From: Cladobotryum mycophilum
Taxonomy: Eukaryota; Ascomycota; Sordariomycetes; Hypocreales; Hypocreaceae
Length of the DNA: 64,000 nucleotides
Direction of reading: 5' to 3'
Assembly (NCBI GenBank): GCA_036429605.1
Contig: CM071591.1
Span: 3,968,001-4,032,000, forward strand
Shown here: positions 1 through 11,258 of the stretch, one piece after another
How the letters are laid out: each line of letters begins with the position of its first letter
Position numbering within the stretch: the first letter of the stretch is position 1
Notes under the pieces: model-generated
The model's database searches: none
Seen by the model: only the letters and a program-made list of their open reading frames with translations
Told to the model about the DNA's origin: nothing
Position numbers and translations under genes: made by a program

Positions 1-1890
1 TACTTGGACCTTGTCACGACTAGTCGCCCAACACTTGGTGGTCAGATCCCTGTCTATGTGATTTTTTAATGTCGAGTCCAGAAGCCGAACAAGTTGCTGT
101 CCTCCGGCCAGTGGCACGACGTTATTCGTCACCGATAATCGCCTATTCCTGAAGACAAGACGGTCGTATGCGACTCGAGCCTCCGTATCGCCAGCTGGTA
201 AAAATGCCTCCAAAGCCTGACCATATTTCGGCCACATACTGGGACAAAAGAAGTTATCGGGGGTGTTCTTGATTAAGGAATCAAGCAGGTTGGCGAGTTG
301 ACTCGAAAGTTGAATAAGGATATCTTTGTCGGGATCGTTGTGTATCTAGATACATAATTAGCAGCCGCTTGCATACGTTTTTGGGGGGGACAAGGTCATG
401 TACAGTATTCAGGTGATTAAGGAATGCATAGACAAGACGACGGCCATACTTTCGCGAGTGAAGCAAGTCGGCCCAGCATATCTGTGCAATGAGTATCCAC
501 ATGGGGATTCTAGACTGGGAGCTATGCTCCAAGCCGGATACAATCCAGTCCAGATAATGTTCGCGATCCAGGAGTTGCTCCGAGTAAAGATTTGTTGCCA
601 ATCGGATGCTGTGTACTTGTTAATGCCCAAAAAGTCCCATGTATTTTCCCCCAGAGGTGGATCAAAAAAAAAAAACTTACGCATAGGTAACCCTCGTTTT
701 CCAGTCTGTTTCGCCAAAAGCCGATACAACCGCATCGATAAATTGCTCCACAAAGACGGTCCAATCTCTTATCCATTTGAATTCGCCGCCCATAGCAAAT
801 GCGCCGTTGAGTCCCTTTCGTTTAAATGCTCGAATCTCATTTGCGCCTACACACTTGGCCAACCACACGGCTCGTTCTGTCGGTACATTTTTGTTCAGGC
901 ATTGGTCAAGCAGAGTCCTGCCGCGGATACCATGGGGGATTGTTCGGCTGAGACGTCGCAATGATATGGCAGGATTCGCCAGGTCCTTCATCCATACCTC
1001 TCTTTTCGTGTCGGTTAGAGTAACTCGAGGGGGTGGCTTGAAAGTCGACGGCGCAGTAACCTGGCCACGATGTCTTCGCTGGTTCAAAACACCCATAAAG
1101 ATGGTGGATAGAGCATTGAGTCCGCTTTTCTGTTTGATAGCGGGAGATATGGCCATTCTCGCAGTTGACGTCTCGTTCTGAGTACCTCGGTCCCACGTTC
1201 CCTTTTGAATCGCCTCGACGCTCCAATCATCCTCATAGTGGCGCCCGGTCCATGGGAAAAAATCGCCATGGCCTGAGAAAAGACCTCGGCTAAAGGGATC
1301 GCGATTCGGCGGTTCGTGTTTACTACTAGATGGAAGTCGCGGAGCCTCGCTCGGTATTTCAACGGTCCAGGCCTTGGGTCGAGCATCTCTCCTCGTCGAA
1401 GTGCCTGTTGCCGGAGTTGGAGTCGGATTTATTTGGATAGGTGGTGGTCGGACGGATTGAGGTTGTGGCAGGCGTCGTTTAGGCATCGGCAACGGGGGTT
1501 GTCGGGATCTTGTTGTGAAGCTCGAGATAGGGCAGGGCTTGTGCCGTCTCCATCCATAGCCTCGGACATGGACACCATGCGCGACGGCGTCAGGAGCTGC
1601 GGCGACGAGAGAGCCGACACTGAGCTGCTGGCCAAGTCATTATTGGATAACTCGAGTCGCAACCTCGAGCCGGCCCGTCTCGGAGTCGTGGCATGGCGAG
1701 TTTGTAGGGGATCGAGAGGATCGACGGTCGGGAAGTCGCCAAACGAGTCTTTTCGAACGGGCGAAGAAGGGTAAAGCTGTTGCGATATGGCGCGCTGTTG
1801 ATGGGTAGGCCGCTGGACCGACAGCGTCGAGCTGCTAAGCGTTCGCTGCGGCGGTCGCGGATGGACGCCGATGGGGGTCCTGGAGGTCAT
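1..1890 (-). CDS. med12: Mediator complex subunit 12 (N-terminal part, partial at window edge)
   Basis: MED12/Srb8 belongs to the CDK8 kinase module of Mediator and acts in the nucleus on RNA polymerase II transcription. The ATG is at 1888-1890. Exons read 1890-681, 608-404 and 345-1, with introns 609-680 (GTAAGT..CAG) and 346-403 (branch CTAAT, ..TAG). The last exon stays open through base 1, giving about 587 codons in the window of a family usually well over 1,000 residues. The Med12 signature segment (APSTFKPPPRVTLTDTKREV, then NPAISLRRLSRTIPHGIRG and VWLAKCVGANEIRAFKRKG) lies near residues 275-350, followed by the conserved LLDREHYLDW and SRKYGRRLV blocks. The frame breaks once, in the GGGGG tract at 1494-1498; one extra C in the mRNA sense rejoins ..QDPDN to PMPKRR. 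Because every flanking block is conserved, I treat this as a sequence error and not as a pseudogene. The Ser/Pro-rich N-terminus is normal for fungal MED12. Confidence 0.94.
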
Positions 1891-2691
1891 CTCTCGGTGG
1901 GAACAAGGTAAGGCGCCATCCCGTAGAATCTAGCAAAATGGTAAAAAAAAACGAGTAGTCGGCCAAGCGAATGGCTCGAATGCGGTACGAAGTCGAGCGA
2001 AAGGGAAGAGACAAGACACGATGCGATGTGTTCGTTGTTGGGCCCGAGGAGATGCGGAAAAAGACTAAACGATGGATGGATGTACGTGTTGGATTTTGCC
2101 GCTTCACCCGAAAAGAAGTAGATCAGCCAGCCCCAGCCTCAATCCGTGCTTGGTCGAGTAATCAAACAAGAGATGCAGCGATGCTCGAATAAGCCTTCGG
2201 TAAATAAAAAAAATAAAAAATAAAAATTTACGATGACGAAGAAAGGGGCAGAAGCAATGGCGGCGAGGTTGGTATGGTGTTGTGTGAGAAAGAAGCTCTT
2301 GGTCGGAAACTCAATGGGGAGGGAAGGTCGAACTCTCGCTGCGGACGGTGGTGGTTATGGTGGTTGTGGTGGTTGTGATGGTGGTGGTGGTTGCCGTTGA
2401 TAGTGGACGGAAGGTCGTGGTGGTGTGACATGGAAGGACGGACGGGCCCTAGTACAGAGTTGCCTATAGTACTCTGAGGTACCAGGTAGGTTACAGTTGA
2501 TAGGGTACTTATTAGTGCACCCCGTTGGATTAGGTATACTTGCGCCACGCGAGAGAGAGAGAGTGAGAGAGAGAGAGAGAGAGAAGAGAGACGGTTCGGA
2601 GGGTCAGAAAAAAAAACATTTAGGCTTTTTTGGGGAACTCGGGTCAGTTAGCACGCACGAGGCACGAGGAGGCAGGCAGGGATGAGATCCA

Positions 2692-2720
2692 TGGGATGGG
2701 ATGGGATGGGATGGGATGGA
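2692..2720. repeat. GGGAT pentanucleotide microsatellite
   Basis: About five to six tandem copies of a GGGAT unit run into GGATGGATCG. It is a short simple repeat in non-coding DNA with no sign of function. Confidence 0.85.
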
Positions 2721-3504
2721 TCGATCTGCGGGCAGCGCGGGCGGCAAACATTCGCTGCTTTGGATGCGCAGAGCGCCAAAAAGGGCCCCCCAGGAGACTT
2801 GCTTGGGTTACCCAGGTGGGCTTAGGTGTGCTTCCAGCTATCTTAGCTCAAAGTTATTAACGAATGGAACCTGGAATCTCCAGGGCTACAGGCTGTAGTA
2901 ATCGACGGGGACTCGGCCACAGCGAGGAAAAGAGATCCTGGAACCTACTACTACTAATAATAATAATAATAACATCCATGGATGGTACCGAGTCCACTGT
3001 AGGGCAAATGCCAGAGCACATTAAATCCACCGTAACACAACATACATGTACAAGTCCCTTAGTGATTCCCTTTTATGGATTAGTGGATTAGTAACATTAG
3101 ATAAAGGTTGGACAAAGCACACGGACATCCAGTCAGCAGCAGGGGCCCCCTCATATGAGAAAGAGAGAGATAAAGAGAGAGAGAGAGAAAAAAGAAAACA
3201 TATGGACCCTTTTTTTTTTTTTAACAAAGATCCCCTTGAAAGTTCACTGAGCAAAAAAAAAAAAAAAAAAACCCACTGGCAATGGTCATGAAGAGCGAAG
3301 AAAACGTAAGGATCACGCATATTCACGATTCGGCTGCAGAAAACGGGGGTGTGGAATTCCTTTTCCGGATGGTGCGCAAGCCACGGGCAACTCGGAGGAA
3401 AAGATCCTTATTACTTTAGTAATTATCAAGTCGTTGTGTGTGTTTGTATCTCTCCACGACAGTTCAAACGGTTAACTACGAGTTGCGACTAAAAATGTGT
3501 CCTC

Positions 3505-3514
3505 TCTTTCTTTC

Positions 3515-3548
<34 letters not shown>
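3505..3548. repeat. TTTC tetranucleotide microsatellite
   Basis: About ten near-perfect TTTC units, interrupted once by TTCC. It lies in non-coding DNA between MED12 and the CREG-like gene. Confidence 0.85.
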
Positions 3549-6500
3549 CATGTCACCATTCAGTGGTGGCTGCGGCCACCCCGTTGCAGTCTTGGTGGGC
3601 TTTTTGAGATTTGGAGAAACAAGGGCGGGCGGGCGTGGGAGACCCAAGCAATATCACGCCTTGCCGCAGAATTAATAAACTTGACTTGGTGGTAGGGGTA
3701 CTATAGGTAGGTAGTAGGACATCGTCTCGCCTCTTCATCAATCGTGGGTATCTTGGTTGGTTGGCTGGCTGGTTGCACCGTACTTGTAGGTACGCAGATG
3801 CGGTATCCATCAAGGGACCTCGATCCCTCACCCCTCACCACCCCCTCATCCCCGGGGCTCGCAATAAATAAGATATTGGATGAGCCCTGCCCAACAAAAA
3901 TATACAATGACCTAATAGATACTCCGTATATCATGAATGGAAGAAGCCTTGGCACTGTACGGAATAAGAGGTGGTGGGAATGAAGGGGGGTTTGGGAGAG
4001 TTTGGGGGGCACCTCAGCCGGAAGAGCGAAGCCCAAGAGAGAGAAAGCGATAGTAGCGCACGTCGCCACAGATGGCTGGGTTGGCCCTTTACCTTTAGGC
4101 ATTGCCATTGGCGGCGTCTCCAGTTGTCCTGCGAGCTGTGCCGCAGCCAGCATGCGGAATGTGGGTGTTGAGCAGCAGCCAATCCCTACGCATGTATTAG
4201 ATGCAGATTGCCCATGTTGCTGTTCATGTATGTATTGTCAATCTAATTAAATGTATGTAAATGTAGGTACAGAGTGTGGGCGTCTGCAACAGGTACGATA
4301 TTCGCCCACATTTTCGATGCATCTGGCTCTGCTTTGCTTTGCTTTGCTGTGCTTTGCTGTGGGCGAGAGGAAAACCAAGGCTTGCTGCATATTAACATGT
4401 GCTTCGTATTCATCATCCGCTGTCTTATCTGTATGCACGCGCAAAGTCAAGAATGGGGGAGAATGCATCGTCATTGTTATCGTCATCTCATCACCACCCA
4501 ACGATGCCGTTTCCCTATGTACCTGAGGTATCTTGCAAACCAACCCTGTCGAAACAGCCTGATGTGCGTGATGAAATTGATATATGCAGCCATCCTGCAG
4601 CCGACACATAGCCGAAGGGACGACCCCCCCATCTTGGAGCGTGTGGTGGATCCTTTCAATTTATCAGCCATACTTTCGGACTTTGGGTATTTCGGTGCTA
4701 CTACTTGTACATACATACTGGGTAGTACGACTAGGTCTAGTAATCTTCACGGAGGGTTGCCAGCCAGGCGAGGCGGTGAAATCTCCACCACCACCAAATC
4801 AATCTCCAGCTCCAAGAATCCTAGAGAAAGAGTGAGTGAGAGTGAGAGAGAGCGAAGGTGACAGTGACAGTGACAACAAACAATCACACACGATGGGACA
4901 CACACACACAACACATCCGGATGGCCGCGTCGAGACAGCGCAACGCCACGTTAGACGAGCAAACATTCTATTCATGGTTGATGCGAATGGATAACCACTA
5001 GGATCACGTCGTTACCGTTACGCCCAGAAATTCTGCATAAAATCAAATCATGGGGGCGAAATCTTACTCGTCGCCTGGTTTTTTTTTCTTTTTTTTTTTT
5101 TCTTCGCTCCATTTGATAGCCGCTGGATCCTACCCGGCTGCTTGCCGCTCCGACATGGATTGCTCAAGATGGTACCCTTGTGATCACATCACACGAATCA
5201 AGCGGCGGCGGATGGAGGAAAACAAAGGGACCTCCGAGAACGTTTTGCAAATAGATCCACCTCGGAAATAATCCCTCCCGCGGGAGAGAGAGAGAGAGAG
5301 AGAGAGAAACAAACGCAAAAGAAAGAAAAAAACAAGGCAAGACATGCGTCTCTTTTCGCGGTACGAGTATGTAATGTATGTGACCAGGGGGCAGAACCCT
5401 TGAATGGGGCCTGATACAGTTAGAACTAATTGATCATCGGATATTGCCCAGTGATTAATTCCCCCTGTGCAGAGTACATATGGTGAATTGCCTTGACTGA
5501 AACTCCTCACTGTATGTACAAGTATGCTGTACAATGCAGCCATCGCCAACCTGAAAGCTGGCGGCAGCCCAGTCCATGACCCAGCCTTCAGTTCATGACA
5601 GGGGGTGTGAGCAACTCAGCTATGAGAGAAATGGGGAAGGGTAAACATGTTGTAAGTTTCAACCATCATAGTCTCTTTTCACGTCAAGTTACAATTACCT
5701 GCTAGGTATGAAGTAGTTACACGTAGAATCCCTTATAGCAGTATTCAACAGGTTAGGGCCCGTGTTTATATGGCCCAAAATGATAAGACTACACAAGATA
5801 ACAACCCATCCCCAAGTTACTTCTTGAAGGACCAAGTGAAGCAGCATCTATTACTATGCTTTGCAGATCTTCCTTTTCTTCTTTTTCTAAATACACTTCT
5901 GCATCAGAGACCGCCATGTGTCTCTTCACACAAATTCCCGCAAAAGAAAACGCCTAGATGTTTGCCTTAACATTCGTGTTTTGGCCACCACTATGGATAT
6001 TACGGACCGAGCAATCTCAGAGCCTTTCTGCGAGTGCAACTCTATGAAGTAATCCGGCTGCCGAACACACCCTCACAAGTACATTCATGTGGATGCCACC
6101 CACTTTCAGACCCCCTACCCTACATGGCTTGGATTAAGCAAACAAAATCCTCTGGAATCGCTCCTCGCCAATCAAGCAAACATAATGATACATGACTTGT
6201 CTACTTGACCCGCAATATGAAGTTTGTCCTTGTCTCACTGCTCGCCTCACTCTCATTCCTTTTCTTTCCAACGTTGCATGAACAGAAACTACGGAATAGA
6301 TGCCTTGAAAAATGCACTCTCTCCTCTCCCCTCCGAGGCTCCGCTACACACCATTATCGGCTGTCGGAAAAGACACTTTTAATAGCATCTGCACGCATCC
6401 GTTGTTTTCTCTTCACGCAACTTGAAGCTGTTTGCTAATTACAGCCTTGGTCTTCGTCTGACTACAACTACAGGTATGTCATGGGGGACAGGAGGAAGAG

Positions 6501-6862
6501 GAGATAGACAAATGTGACGAAACTTCGGATATGCAGCTACCCCGGACTAAATCTGCAGCAACGTGACAAGTACATACGGCCTCACTACCCTAATTATGCC
6601 AAAGTTCTCCCAACCCACACACACACACACACACACATACCCAGCCAAAGTCCTAGATGATCAACGACAATCTGCCGTTATCGCAGGTAACAAAAATAAG
6701 CGTTATCCGACTGTCACCTACCAAAAAAAGCGATTGAAAAAGATGTGATTTGCCCACATGTCATTCCGAAAGACAAAACATCGGTAGTAGGTATGGACCG
6801 TAAAACCATTACACACGTATACAAAAACGAAAAAAGAAAAAGAAAAAAAACGAAAACAGGAT

Positions 6863-7738
6863 TTACAGCTCGCCGGCCTCATCGATGCTCCACTCACTCC
6901 ATCCCTTCTTTTCGCCGGGTAGTTGGATACCCTGCCACTCCTCCCTGGTCACCTTCTTCCACTGATCAATGGGAATCCAGCCGATGTAGGCTCTGTCACC
7001 GAAGCCACCAATCCAATACACCTGTGTAACGACCAGCCTCATCCACTCGCTGGTATGGATGGGGTTCCCCGGCAGCCAGTACTTGGCATCGTGGTGCTTG
7101 GTGATGTAGCACTCCGCCAGTCGGACCGCATCCACGATATTGGGCCTGATGGGCTCGAGGTAACCGATGAGCGAGAAGCGGGGCAGGTTGGCCGCCGAGT
7201 AGGGAACCGTATCCGGCGCGGATGAGGACGCATGGGATTCCGGCGCCTTCTTCTTGTTGTTATTGTAGGACAACTCCCCACCCATGTAGGGAATGTACTC
7301 GGAGAGACGAGAGAAGAGAGAGATCCTCCTGGTGGGCGGATAGGGAGGCGTCCACTGCAGCGACAGGGTGATGTTGGACCCCTCCCGTGCGTTTTTGAAG
7401 CTCGTTGCGATCCTGATGGCCAGGATGGTCGGATTGCCTCCCTCCTCGCAGTCGGCGATGTAATCCATCAACCCGATTGGCACGCCACCGAGACCATCGG
7501 GTCGATTCTCCTCAGTCCCGGCTTGACCATCGCGGGCGACGCTGCCGCCGGATGACCCCGGGAAGACGGTAGAGAGTGTGCCCAGCTTGGTCAGCGCCAG
7601 GATCCGGCGGCCCATGACGGCAGACTCATAGCTCGTTGGAATGCGGGCAATATCCGCTCCATTCTCGAAGAGCGGAGCGTTGAAGTCGATGGCATGGGCA
7701 AAGCCGGAGATACCGGCAACGACGGCGAGGAGCTTCAT
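6863..7738 (-). CDS. Secreted CREG-like (pyridoxamine oxidase-fold) protein
   Basis: A 291-residue single-exon gene. It starts MKLLAVVAGISGFAHA, a clear signal peptide, so the product probably enters the secretory pathway. Residues about 28-290 match the CREG-type split-barrel flavin-fold family (Pyrid_oxidase_2). Recognisable blocks are PTSYESAVMGRRIL, LGGVPIGLMDYIADCEEGGN, SNITLSLQWTPPYPP (with an N-glycosylation sequon), DAKYWLPGNPIHTSEWMRLV and TQVYWIGGFGDRAYIGWIP. CREG proteins keep the FMN-binding barrel but many lack oxidase activity, so I do not assign a reaction. A low-complexity NNNKKK insert sits mid-domain, as in variable loops of this family. The ATG is at 7736-7738, directly before the signal peptide. 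The sequence just past the stop (6825-6862) is almost pure purine on the + strand, so the 3' UTR would be U/C-rich. Confidence 0.86.
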   Translation of the reverse strand: MKLLAVVAGISGFAHAIDFNAPLFENGADIARIPTSYESAVMGRRILALTKLGTLSTVFPGSSGGSVARDGQAGTEENRPDGLGGVPIGLMDYIADCEEGGNPTILAIRIATSFKNAREGSNITLSLQWTPPYPPTRRISLFSRLSEYIPYMGGELSYNNNKKKAPESHASSSAPDTVPYSAANLPRFSLIGYLEPIRPNIVDAVRLAECYITKHHDAKYWLPGNPIHTSEWMRLVVTQVYWIGGFGDRAYIGWIPIDQWKKVTREEWQGIQLPGEKKGWSEWSIDEAGEL

Positions 7739-8333
7739 GGTGGGATAATGGGGGGAGGGAAAGAGAAAAAAGAAAAGAGAAAAAGCAGATTGAGCAGTGA
7801 CCGTGTGTGGTGTTGATTTTGGTGAGATGGGGCAGATGATAGATGATCAAGAGAGCGGTCTACAGGTAAGATTGTATGTGATGGTAAGCCCGGGACAGGC
7901 TCTGACGCGATTAAATAGGAGAAGGAGAAACAGAAGTGCCTAGAAATTTCGTAGCCTCGCTTACAAGAGGGGGACGGTAGAAAACGCCTCTTTTAGGCGG
8001 ATTCACCTGATCGATCAAGTGATGCCTTTGGCTTGGCGCGGGCGAAAGACAAAGTGAGGGGAGATTGATAAGATTAGATCCTCGGCCTTTATTCATCAAT
8101 CACCTGCCTAACAATTGTGGGGGTCAACTCATACGGAGTACATCATACTTGTCTCTTATTTTACCCGTCATCTATCAACGGTCGTGGATTATCACATGCC
8201 AGGAACAAAAAGCAAGATGTGAACAATGGTTAATTAAGATATTTGCAATTTTGTGTCCCTTTTGTCCAGAATTAATAATAGAAAGCCACATGAACCCAAT
8301 TATCATCCCTTTACCGTGGCATCGCCTCGAATA
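7739..8333. other. Intergenic spacer upstream of CREG-like gene
   Basis: Non-coding. It holds the CREG-like promoter and leader and one TACGGAGTA copy at 8132-8140. I see no ORF with family content and no RNA gene. Confidence 0.65.
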
Positions 8334-8500
8334 AGCCAAAAAAGAAAGAAGAAGAAAAAGATTCCCCCAAGGAAAACCAAGAGAAAATAAGAAGAAGAGG
8401 GAAAGGAAAAGGGAGAAAGAAGGAAGGAAAAAGGGAAGGAAGAAAAAGAAAGAAAGGAAAGAAAAAGAAAAAGAAAAGGAGGAAAGAAAAAATAGCCGGT
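8334..8500. repeat. Polypurine tract (GA/GAA-rich) 3' of the 2EXR gene
   Basis: About 165 nt consist almost entirely of A and G on the + strand, starting about 30 nt beyond the 2EXR stop codon. In the minus-strand transcript this would be a long C/U-rich 3' UTR or the region just past the poly(A) site. The pattern is irregular rather than tandem. Confidence 0.8.
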
Positions 8501-8527
8501 TGACCCAAAGCTTCATATGCTCGACGC

Positions 8528-9817
8528 CTATCCCCTCGTCTCTTCCCCGAGATCGCTTACGGTAATTTCATTGTCCTCGACGTCCGAATCTGATTCAAAA
8601 GGGTCGTCAAACTCCCCATCGACGTTGGCATCCTCAACCAGCTCGGACTCACTCTCGGATTCATAGGCACGCCCATCGCCTAGACCGGAATCGGACTCGA
8701 TAGAGGCGTCGTCTTCCCACTGTCTCTTCTTCTGAAGGCGACGTCTGAGCTCGAGGCTGATGGCCAGTCGTACTCGTGGCATCTTACTAAACGACTCGGA
8801 GCTTCGTACTTTTTCCTCGCTGATCAACCCATCTTCGTCAAGGCACTCTGCCGGTAGCGGCGATTCACCGCCAAAGGTCAGCCATGCGCTCATGATGGAC
8901 TGTTTTGCTTGCTGATATTTGGCCAAGTCGGGGAGCTGATCTGTAATTCTTGCCAGGTCTTGACAGCTTCTCCGATAGGGTGTCCTGAGGCCAAAGGATA
9001 TGTTGTGATTCATGTTCTGGAAAAGTACCTTGCGCAGCCATTCAACCCTCTTTGGATCTTCCATGTCCACAATTGTAAAGGTATCACCGTCAAACATCTC
9101 GGATACGAGGTGAGGATGCCACCAGACTTTCTCCACCTTCAAGGGGCTCTTGATTTGTAGATAAATCGTCTGCACCCTTTGATGAAACACGTCCCTGCCG
9201 AACAAGTGGGACATCCATCGCTCCTCGAGGTGTTTGGTGCTGAGGATTACTGTGTCCGAGTCTTCTGCGAGCATGATCAAGTCCGAGTACAGTCTCTTAG
9301 CCCTGCGGAAGAAGATGGAGAGATCCAGAATGTCTCGGGACCCGTCGAACCAAGTCCAAGAGTTTGCGTACGTGGTGTTCTGACAATACAGTCCCCCGTT
9401 TCGCCGGGCCACACGGCGAGCTTCGCGGCAGGCATGAGCGACAGTTGGCGGAGCAAAGCTCTGGCATTCCAGGTCCTCGCTCCAAAACTTGAAGAAGCGG
9501 GTTGGCCGAAGCTTGCGGCAGGGAAGAGCCAAGTCCCAGATCATTTGGCGAATTTCTGGGGGAAGACGTCGGAATTGGGGGAACTGGCCCGTTGGCTGAT
9601 GCTGGCTGAGGAATCCATGGAGTTCCGTGATGTGCCGCTCTTGGATAGCGAGTCTCGTTTCCATTTGAGCCTGAAACTGCTCGAGTTGCTTCTTCATAAG
9701 CTGAAGAGCGCTAGCGAGAGGAGAATCACACATGTCCTGTTCCTGTTCCTGGTCCCGTTCTTGAGACGTCCCGCTGATCGACATGTCGACTGGTATCGGT
9801 TGTGTGTTGCACTCCAT
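8528..9817 (-). CDS. 2EXR-domain protein of unknown function
   Basis: A 429-residue single-exon gene. The core signature FPQFRRLPPEIRQMIWDLALP spans residues 79-99. It has the typical L-P-x-E-I-R-x-x-I-W motif of the fungal 2EXR family, and the block CREARRVA follows soon after. Residues 36-70 are heptad-like and Gln/Leu-rich, consistent with a short coiled coil before the domain. The C-terminal 70 residues are very acidic (runs of Asp/Glu/Ser such as ESESESELVED), typical of a disordered tail. 2EXR proteins are abundant in Pezizomycotina, often lineage-specific, and have no established biochemical role. I therefore name the domain and claim no function. There is no signal peptide or membrane segment. 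Confidence 0.85.
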   Translation of the reverse strand: MECNTQPIPVDMSISGTSQERDQEQEQDMCDSPLASALQLMKKQLEQFQAQMETRLAIQERHITELHGFLSQHQPTGQFPQFRRLPPEIRQMIWDLALPCRKLRPTRFFKFWSEDLECQSFAPPTVAHACREARRVARRNGGLYCQNTTYANSWTWFDGSRDILDLSIFFRRAKRLYSDLIMLAEDSDTVILSTKHLEERWMSHLFGRDVFHQRVQTIYLQIKSPLKVEKVWWHPHLVSEMFDGDTFTIVDMEDPKRVEWLRKVLFQNMNHNISFGLRTPYRRSCQDLARITDQLPDLAKYQQAKQSIMSAWLTFGGESPLPAECLDEDGLISEEKVRSSESFSKMPRVRLAISLELRRRLQKKRQWEDDASIESDSGLGDGRAYESESESELVEDANVDGEFDDPFESDSDVEDNEITVSDLGEETRG

Positions 9818-11258
9818 AGCTAACTTCTGTGTCCGTGTGTGTTTTGATTCAGAGAGGACGGATGCCTTGGATCAACACATGGCAGTCAGTGGGCTATGCA
9901 GATGTTTTCGTGACGGTATGTAGCGTCTCTTTATAATATATGAGAGAGAGAGGGGGGAGAGGGAGAACCGAGCAGTCTTGGGTCGGCTTTCACACATCCG
10001 CAGTATATACAAGAAAATAGAAGGGATTCGGGGTCTATTTTGGAGGATGGCCTGAGTTGGCCTACCCATCAAAGCATGCATGGCAAAGGTAGAGAGTTAG
10101 GGGCAGTGAATCACACGGAAAATACAATTTCTTTGACGTTGCACAGGTCGTTATGGGTGAAAGCCACACAATCACTGGGGCTGGAAAGTGCTCGTATGAC
10201 AACAACAATGCCCTGAGATGAGAATTAATGCTGTGCGACTGATAATGGGTGGTGTGGAGATGAAGCGTAATAAGATAAGCAGCAACGGAACAAGGACGGT
10301 GATTATGTCCAGGGGGATAATGCCAATGAAAGCTGGCAGGCCAATCTTTCACGAGATACTGTCTGCAAGGAATGGTAATTATGCATCATCTCCAATACGG
10401 GGGGAGGTCCTCCTCTTTGGCCTTGTCTCGTTCTCGGGGAATGTGTGCGATGGTTGTCGTCGATACACAAGAAATGGATATTGTTTACTCTATTTTATAG
10501 TAATGGATTTATGGATGTTTGAGACGCGGCGTCGACATTGGACAGGGTAGGCTTGCCCAAATGATTGCCAGCGCACTTCGCAGGTCGACTACAGGGGGGT
10601 CAAAGACGTTACAGTGGAAGCGTTCAGCGTCTCACCCACTGAAACAGTCCCCCCTCCTCCCCCCCAACCTTCAGCTGGAACCTGGAAGCCAACCTAACCT
10701 ACGGAGTACTTCCTACCTGCCTGGAACTGCCACTACCGCAAGGACTGCCCCGCCTGATCCATTGTTGCCGCTGCAACCATGTTGACATCCACCATGGAAC
10801 GCTGCTCTGTCCCGTCATCCATCCCACTTCCTTCTAGGTTAATAAGATAATCCAATATCTTGGAGGGCTGACCTCGACAATCCACTCAACTCAAACCCAT
10901 GACAACATCTTGGCTGCCTTTGCATTTCGTGTCTACTGCAACTGCAACTCGTCAAGGTAGTTTTTTAACTTGATCCTTCCATCTTTCTCACCTTGCACTT
11001 GTTCTTGCACATCGTTAACAGACAACAGTCAGGCAACCCAACTGTTGGCCCACTGACCCTCACCTTCACCCTCCCTCCCCTCCACGGCGGTCCATAATAA
11101 GGCGTTGCGACTTCTCAATCCTTCGTCATACAAGCGGTATCCCTTTCTCTCTCTCGGATTCATTGCGCGCGCGTGTCGATTGTCCCATCGCCCATTGTTC
11201 AACCTCTCTCCTTTGTCCTCCTCTCCGCCAAAGCCAAGACACGTCACTTGCAACGACA
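9818..11258. other. Divergent promoter spacer between 2EXR gene and dbf2
   Basis: A 1.4 kb non-coding region between divergently transcribed genes. One TACGGAGTA copy lies at 10700-10708. The last 250 nt before the dbf2 ATG are C/T-rich (repeated ctccct, tctctc), as expected for a fungal leader. No other gene is supported. Confidence 0.65.

Larger units (their letters stand above)
1891..6862. other. Long intergenic spacer between MED12 start and CREG-like gene end
   Basis: There is no supportable gene in about 5 kb. The part next to MED12 is presumably its promoter and leader. The rest holds simple repeats: GA-rich tracts at 2550-2590, 3165-3190 and 5285-5307, GGGAT pentamers at 2692-2720, TTTC at 3505-3548, and a CA run near 6616-6638. 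One TACTCCGTA copy lies at 3920-3928. The short ORFs here are low-complexity or have no recognisable family content. Confidence 0.7.

Noticed and set aside
398..964. 188-codon + strand ORF
   Set aside because: It is antisense to MED12 exons and one intron; the MED12 frame explains the region.
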